64,000 nucleotides of DNA from Kalaharituber pfeilii (Eukaryota > Ascomycota > Pezizomycetes > Pezizales > Pezizaceae). How positions within the stretch are numbered: position 1 is the first letter of the stretch; the number at the start of each line of letters is the position of its first letter. The notes beneath the pieces are model-generated. The model was given only the letters and a program-made list of their open reading frames with translations, made no database searches and was not told where the DNA came from. Positions 57,481-64,000 of the stretch are shown here, in pieces. The position numbers and the translations under genes are program-made. The stretch spans positions 682,001-746,000 of the forward strand of contig WHUZ01000003.1 in NCBI GenBank assembly GCA_015179045.1, given 5' to 3'.

Positions 57481-60400
57481 ATGGGCTCGAAGCAGCCGCC
57501 ATTGGCGTCAAAGGATGCCTCCCTCTTCCGCCAGGTGCTCAAGCATTATGAAACAAAGCAATACAAGAAGGGTCTCAAGGCTGCAGAGGCAAGTACTCAC
57601 TCTCTATCCCTCCACCCCAGTCCCGCATACTCCCAGATTACCCCTTCTACGGCAGTTCACTAAACTGACGCTGTGCCTATGAATTCAGCAAATCCTCCGC
57701 AAAAACCCCAAGCATGGAGAGACCCTGGCGATGAAAGGTCTCATCGTCAACTGCCTTGGCCGGCACGACGAAGCGTTCGCCATCGCTAAAGAGGCCCTGC
57801 AGCACGACATGCGAAGCCACGTTTGCTGGCACGTCTACGGCCTTCTCTGGCGTAGCGTCAAGAATTACGACGAGGCCATTAAAGCGTACAAATTCGCCCT
57901 CAAGATCGAGCCCGACTCGCAGCAAATCCTCCGAGACCTGGCCTATCTCCAGATTCAAATGCGGGATTTTACAGGGTACGCGGAGAGCCGGAGGATGATT
58001 CTTGCGGGAAGGCCACAGGTGCGCGCGAATTGGACGGGACTGGCGATTGCGCATCATCTTGGGGGAAATCTTGCAGAGGCGGAGAATATTCTGAGCAAGT
58101 TTGAGGGGACCCTGAAGCAGCCGCCGCCAAAAGGAACACATGACTACGTTGAGCATTCTGAGGCGGGTTTGTATAAGAACTCTATTATCGCCGAATCGGG
58201 GGATATTCAAAGGGCATTGGACCACTTGGAGAGCATTGCGAAGGCTACATTGGACAAGCTGAGTATCATGGAGTCGAGGGCAAAGTACCTTTCGCAACTA
58301 GAACGATGGGAGGAGGCGGAGGCTGCCTACAATGCCTTGCTTGAGAGGAACCCCGATTGTAGGGCGTACTATGCGGGGCTGGAAAAGTGCTGGGCAAAGG
58401 GGGAGGAACTCAAGGACGCAGAGCGGGCCAAGTTCAAGGAGAGGTATGCCGAGTTGGCGCAGAAATACCCCAAGGCTGATTCTCCCAAGCGTGTTCCGTT
58501 GGACTTTCTAGAGGGTAAATTTGACTGCAGTTCGCGGGGTAGTTTTGCATCGCTAATGTAAATTCTACAGGCAAGGAGTTCAGGGCAGCTGCAGATGAAT
58601 ACATTAAGAGTTTACTTGAAAGGGGGGTGCCATCAACATTTGCAAACATTAGAGCCCTATATGCCGATCCGGCAAAGCGTACACTCATCCCCGAACTTGT
58701 TCACAAATTCCTGGAGTCACAAGAGAGCGCAAAGTCGGAAACAAACGGTGACTCTGCAAAGGCACTGATATGGACGCTTTATTTCCTTGCTCAACATTAC
58801 GACCACTTCCGAACACGTGACTCGAAAAAAGCGCTTGAATACATCAATCGTGCAATTGAGGCATCGCCGAACAAAGTGGAATTGCACATGACTATGGCGC
58901 GGATACATAAGCATATGGGCGATCTCCAGGGTGCTATGGAGATTATGAATAAGGCAAGGGAGTTAGATCTCAAGGACAGATTCATCAATACCAAGTGCGC
59001 GAAGTATCAGTTGAGGAATAATTGTAGCGAGGAAGCGTTGAGGACTATGAGTCTGTTCACAAGGGTGCGTTGTAATGTGCCCTCTTGAGCTGCTTAAAGC
59101 CTTTGGTGATAGAGTATGCTAATGCTAGGGTATGATATAGAATGAAGCCAGTGGTGGGCCGTTGGGTGATTTATTAGAGATGCAATGTGTCTGGTTTCTG
59201 ACGGAGGACGGTGAGTCCTATGCTCGACAAAAGAAGTATGGACTAGCACTTAAGAGATATCATGCCATTTGGAAGGTAAAATATCCAGTCATCGTTCTTT
59301 CAATCCTTGCACTGACATAATGCCAAGATTTTTGAGGATTGGACAGAGGATCAATTTGACTTCCACTCCTTCTCCCTCCGCAAGGGCCAAATCCGCGCCT
59401 ACATTGACATGATCCGGTGGGAAACCACCCTCCGCTCCCATCCTTTCTTCGCTCGGGCCGCCGTCGGTGCGGTCAAGGTGTACCTGCAGCTCGCCGATAA
59501 GCCCTATCTCGCTCACGGGTCCCTTGCCAATGGCGGTGTAGGCGCCATTGACTTTGACTCCCTCTCCATCGCAGACCGCAAGAAAGCACTCAAGAAGGCT
59601 AGACGGGAAGCACAAAAGCAGCAGGAGAAGGAGGTGGCCGAGCGCGCAGCAAGGAAAGACGAGAAGAAGATTCCGCCGTCGGGCGAGGACGGCGCAAAGA
59701 AGGAGGATGACGACCCTCAAGGAAACAAGCTGGCTCAAACGGCGGATCCATTGCTGGACGTGATGAGATTTTTGGGACCCCTGTTGGAATTTTCGCCAAA
59801 GAGGCTGGAGGTTCAGTTAGTAGGATTTGAGGTTTTCTTGAGGAAGAAGAAGTACTTGAGGGCGCTTTCTTGTCTGCGCGCTGCGGCAAAGCTTGACCCG
59901 GAAGACCCGACACTGCATGGACAGATTATTCGGTATAAGAAGGCTGGTAAGTGTTCTGCAACCCCCAAAGTACCATCCTCCTCCACTTAAGAATACAAGC
60001 ACACTAATCCTACAACAAGTGGATTCCACCCCCGACCTGCTACCCTCTGAAGTCAAGACCATCATTGACTCGGAATTCTACGGCGTCCTGCTTCCGTCCA
60101 AAGACACCGATCTAGTATCCATCAACAACGAATACTTGACTAAACACAAGGACACGCCTCAGCATTTGCGCGGTGGTATCCCTCCCCCCACCCTATCCCG
60201 TGGCCCCACCTTTCTTAACCAAATATTTAGATTAATTGCTGACACCTTTCCTCTCGACAATGCAGCTCTCCGTGCAAAGTTCGCTCTCGGCACAGTGTCA
60301 CCAGATGAGCTGGCGAAGGAGGTGATAAAGAGTATCACGAAGGGCTTGAACGACACGTACGAGTTGAAGGATGTGAACGAGGGTTTAGAGCTGTTGAAGG

Positions 60401-60483
60401 AGGTCAAGGTGGGCGAACAGGCGGTGGAGGAATTCAAGAAGGTGGCGAGGAGAAGGTGGGAGACGGCGAATGTGCTGGCATAG
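57481..60483 (+). CDS. NAT1: NatA auxiliary subunit NAA15/Nat1
   Basis: Large TPR scaffold of the ribosome-associated NatA N-terminal acetyltransferase, which anchors the Naa10/Ard1 catalytic subunit. Exons are 57481-57588, 57689-58514, 58571-59064, 59141-59275, 59328-59946 and 60020-60483, giving 881 aa in frame. The start MGSKQPPLASKDASLFRQVL and QYKKGLKAAEQILRKNPKHG are the conserved beginning. TPRs run through most of the protein, for example VCWHVYGLLWRSVKNYDEAI and GYAESRRMILAGRPQVRANW. WFLTEDGESYARQKKYGLAL and RKGQIRAYIDMIRWE are hallmark blocks. A Lys/Glu-rich insert (about residues 610-650) matches the charged loop of the family. The first intron begins with GC (gcaagt), a GC-AG intron; no GT donor nearby preserves the frame. 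Confidence 0.95.
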
Positions 60484-60802
60484 TTGTGCAGAGGGTAGCA
60501 AGGTAAGCCGAGGGAGTTGTATTTGGTACTGTATGCATGTGATGATGTTTTATGTCTCTAGTTTTTTCCATTATGTGTAGTTGAAGAGTGCAGTGTGGCG
60601 CGATCACGGTAAGAAGCCAAAAAGGTTAAAGCTACAAGTAGGTTGGGTTAAGATATGGTTCAGTATGGTAAATAAGCGTCAACAAAAACAAACACATACC
60701 AAAAAGGGCATTCTGTGATAAGAGAAAGGCATGGCGGAGATAAACAAAAATGAAATTTATACAAGTGGGCTTTCTTTTTATTTATTTTCATTTCTTTTAT
60801 TG

Positions 60803-60834
<32 letters not shown>

Positions 60835-61014
60835 TTGCTTTCTTTGTACCTTGGACGTTGATACGCTGGTAAAAGGGAAAAAAAGTAATAGATTTTGAAT
60901 AGCTCTTCTATCCTGTGGCAAATAAAACTCCATACTAAATTTCGCAAAGGTCATACTTTAAGTTATTAGTGACCAAATCCCTCTTCGCTCTCTACATTTA
61001 AAATTTCACTTCTT
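60484..61014. other. convergent 3' spacer
   Basis: Between the ends of NAA15 (+) and kynurenine formamidase (-). It contains an (ATT)n microsatellite at about 60808-60833. Otherwise AT-rich with no gene. Confidence 0.55.
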
Positions 61015-61991
61015 TCACTTTGCTCTTTCCTCCCTCAACACCTCTCCCACCACCCTATCAAGCAAACTCCATACCACCCCTTTTCCCCCTTGTACTACCT
61101 CATCATGTCCTCCAAACTCCCCTCTTGCCGTCTCCCATCTCTCTAGTCCCTCCAACACCTTCTCCATCATCCGCGTTTGCCTACCCGACAACAACTCGTC
61201 CTGCGAGCTCTGTATAAGGACAATCTTTCCCCCAGAGGAAAGATACTCTGCATAAACTTTGCGGTGGGAGGCAGAAGCAGGGGAGGCGGTGTTCCACACA
61301 TGGCTCTTCTCTTCCGCCATCACATTATCCGTTGGAGGTGGCCCAAACGCCCCCTCGAGAAATGAATGATAAAAAGGGTACTCGTCGAGTAGGCCGGGGA
61401 GGGAATATATTCCTTCGATTCCAATTATCGCTTTGATATTCTTTAGCCCTTGTGTGGGGAGGAAGCCGGAGTCAGAGGAGAGGAGGACCTGGAGTGCCAA
61501 GGTTGCCCCCGCGGAATGTCCTATTAGCACGCACTTTGGGTACTTGAGGTACTTGAGCGCGGAGAGGACGTCGTGGAGGTGCGACGGGTGGATGACATAT
61601 GGATTAGGGTGGTTTGGAGGGGGTGATCAGGGTGTGGGGAGAGGCGGTAATCGAAGGATGCGGCGGCCAGGGCGCCGGGGGTGGAGGACAGAGTCGGGGA
61701 AGTGAGAAGATGGGTTAAGAGGGGGTGTCCGATGGGTTTGAGTTGGGTGGGATCGCGCCAGGCGCCGCCGTGGATGAAGCTAGATTAGGTGTTACAGTAA
61801 GCTAGAAGCTACACCAGGTGAAACTTGGGAAAGGGAGCTTACATTAACCAAAGAGCATCTGGGGAGGGGGATGGGGTCGGGTGGAAGATGTCGAGGAACT
61901 GGAAGGGATGAGGTGGAGAGTCGGAGGGAGGAGCATAGCAGTGAGTTGTGAAAGGGATTGAAGGAGTGGCAGTGATCTCGTTAAAGGGCAT
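61015..61991 (-). CDS. BNA7: kynurenine formamidase (frameshifted)
   Basis: Alpha/beta-hydrolase that hydrolyses N-formylkynurenine in the tryptophan-to-NAD pathway. Exons on the minus strand are 61991-61843 and 61779-61015. FIHGGAWRD carries the HGGxW oxyanion motif and VLIGHSAGATLALQV the nucleophile Ser of GHSAG. GIYSLPGLLDEYP and SSQDELLSGRQTRMM (acid region) follow, then GEFGGHDEVVQGG with the catalytic His. These features match fungal Bna7. The frame breaks between FDYRLSPHPDHP and IHPSHLHDVLSALKYLKYP, which lies in another frame. Restoring one base to the five-C run (complement of 61619-61623) would make it continuous at about 304 aa. Either the copy is inactive or the consensus has a C-run error; all catalytic residues are otherwise intact, which favours error. 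Confidence 0.87.
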
Positions 61992-62783
61992 TGCAGGTAG
62001 GCTAGTCAATATTTGTGCTGTGGGGACCAGTGAAGTTTGGGTGGGGTAAGTTGAGGGTAACGTATTGCAGCCAAGATGAGCACGTGACACTCGGCTTCCG
62101 TCCTAGGAAACCTTCTTTCCACAGCTGCAGCTTGTATAGACCAGTCTTGTCACAGAATGATCGACGGTCCAGTTGGCCAATAAGCGCATTGGAATAGGTT
62201 GCTTGCAAAAGGTAATTCAAAGGGTACAATAGGAGACCTACATATAGATATTTCTGACCTTTTCGATACTTACTTGTTTGACATGACATGTCATGTGCGC
62301 AGAAGTTGTTTCCGCATAAGTTTGGAATTCAACTTTACCATGTAACAATTCCCAGGTCGGGGTAACTTGAGGCCCTGTGATAGAAATCAGGTGGTCAACA
62401 CTAAACAGTATACACTTGGATTCGTTCGTGGGTTAAATCCTCCCTTTGCAGTCGCACAATTCTAACTCTCTCTATCGGGATGCGGCAAAACCTTGGTAAG
62501 GTCACAGAAGCCATCATGCAATTTATCACCGATCTGAGGCTAGCGAATGCATTCCAAATGCACAGAAGTACTGTACTTTCATATTTGTACGGTCACAAGC
62601 TCGCGCGCATAGCTAGCGGAAGGCTCGACGCCAAAATTTAGCGAGCAAGTTTCGTTTCGCCAAACATCTGATAGTCATCTTGGTTTCTGCGGTAAGGAAA
62701 TTCAAGATAGTAACAGTTCTTTATTGGACATGCGATGAGATATCGAGATTACAGTACTCACTGCCCTCGTTTTCAGGGAAAAC

Positions 62784-62814
<31 letters not shown>

Positions 62815-64000
62815 GGGGGCCAATTACGCCCTCGTCCAATGAATTTACTGACATTGAAACATCCACAAAGGAACCTGCACATGCAGATGCTTGCAGGTGG
62901 TCAGGTAAGGCGATCCGGCGCAGCAAAAGATCTGGAATGGGAAACTTCTAGGGAGCAACACGATGAAGATCATTGATCTACAACACATCACATCGCATTA
63001 TGTTTAACGAAGGTGACGGGGCAGGCTTTTTGCCTGGCCCATGAGAGACATTTGTTTAAGTCTGCGGGTATTTAGAGGGACCAAGACTCAATGAGCTGTC
63101 AAGCACAACAACAACAACAACTGCGCAATAACTCTGGCAAATGTTTGGAAATATATATTGACTAGGTAGCTCAGCGCCTGGTTCATTAATTGTAAATGTG
63201 TGAGTAAGTAGACGTCTGCATTCGGCTATGGTAGCTTCCTATTTTGTTTGTCGTTCCATAGTTCCTGACATTTTTCATGGACCTTGGCTAGTCTCGTAAC
63301 CAGGCGCTGGCCAGTTAATTGCAGGGTCGACTGGGATATTTAGAGCAGCTCAATGTGTGTTAGCTTGCACTGCTGATCTCACCACGCTGGTGGCGGACGC
63401 AAGTGATGGTTGCCTTTTGGCCAACTAATTTATTAGAGTTGCGACAGGAAGTATCCAGTACCTTGAACGCGAGTCGAATATTGGCCGTGATTGAGATTGC
63501 CGCCTTACTCAATTTCCTTTTTCGGTGCAGAAGTTGACATTTTTCTGGATGTATTGCTCTCTGTCGCCAACGGCACCGAACAGTGGACACGAGTACTAAT
63601 ATATGGACCTTCTAGCGTGTATGGTCATAGATACAGTATGATTACACGGAACCTGCAAGTGCTCCACATGTTGTCGCCGCCTGGCGGGGGGGGGGTTGTG
63701 AATTTCTGAGGCAAGGCGCAGAAACATCGGAAGGCCCTCTCCGTGCACCTCTCTCACCCATACGCCAAGCTTCTGGCGCTTTACCCTTTGCGGCGAATGG
63801 TGCGCAGGCTCTGAGACAGGCTATGGATATGTAGGGTGTGGGAGCATGGGCGCAGGGAGGGGGAGGGAGGGGTTCTGACGGGCCCTTGTGCTGCAGCCGC
63901 AGCGGGACTGGCTGGGTTATGCTAGCGGCCTGTCCCTGCCGAGCATTTGCGGGCGCAGGGTCGCTGCTTGGTCGCTGCTTGCTCGCGTCCCGTGCTGGCG
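61992..64000. other. terminal spacer
   Basis: No supportable gene in the last 2 kb. It contains a poly(A) run near 62787-62810, a CAACAACAA tract near 63105, and a GC-rich stretch from about 63680 to the end. Small frames here have neither domains nor splice-supported extensions. A gene promoter may begin at the right edge. Confidence 0.45.

Noticed and set aside
57677..58297. 206-codon minus-strand frame inside NAA15
   Set aside because: Antisense shadow of a confidently assigned TPR exon.

Overview
The window is nuclear DNA of a filamentous ascomycete (Pezizomycotina). The evidence is 18 protein-coding genes with many short introns (mostly 45-75 nt, GTRNGT donors, CTAAY branch sites, YAG acceptors) and a gene set typical of such fungi: Zn2Cys6 regulator, SCAP, UPF0643, Cid2/MIX23, the so-called casein kinase II beta 2 family, and kynurenine formamidase. 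Density is about one gene per 3.5 kb, with long AT-rich or homopolymer-rich spacers and several small mobile elements. An early-branching class such as Pezizomycetes would fit, but that is inference only.

Left part (1-24 kb): B-type cyclin (+), HIT-domain protein (-), Zn2Cys6 transcription factor (-, seven exons), a long gene-poor spacer (10-15.8 kb), a LYR/Cup1-like protein (+) and SCAP (-, seven coding exons), the sterol sensor that escorts SREBP.

Middle (24-32 kb): an accessory island. A YAR1-like ankyrin gene is broken by a nonsense codon, a 1-nt frameshift and a 605-bp terminal-inverted-repeat element inserted in an intron. A 2-oxodicarboxylate carrier gene with an 11-nt microexon lies beside it. 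Next come a decayed transposase-like frame, a nested and truncated second copy of the same element, a near-perfect 37-bp palindrome, and a cluster of short direct repeats.

Right part (32-62 kb): SIR2-type deacetylase (+, one frameshift), a serine-rich protein with decapeptide repeats (-), GIR2 (+), a 170-aa unknown (-), a CK2-beta-2-like protein (+), MIX23 (+), UPF0643 (+), SGT2 (+), a four-helix membrane protein (+), Fpg-type DNA glycosylase (+), NAA15/Nat1 (+) and kynurenine formamidase (-, one frameshift). Two further inverted-repeat elements (48.2-48.8 and 50.3-51.4 kb) lie among them. The second carries short poly(A)-tailed SINE-like insertions, one with a clear 13-nt target duplication.

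The genes are mostly unrelated housekeeping functions; there is no metabolic cluster and no operon-like arrangement. Exon structures were worked out by hand from splice signals and reading-phase continuity, and every multi-exon model given closes in frame except the two noted as frameshifted. Three apparent single-base indels all sit in C runs, so consensus error has to be kept in mind.
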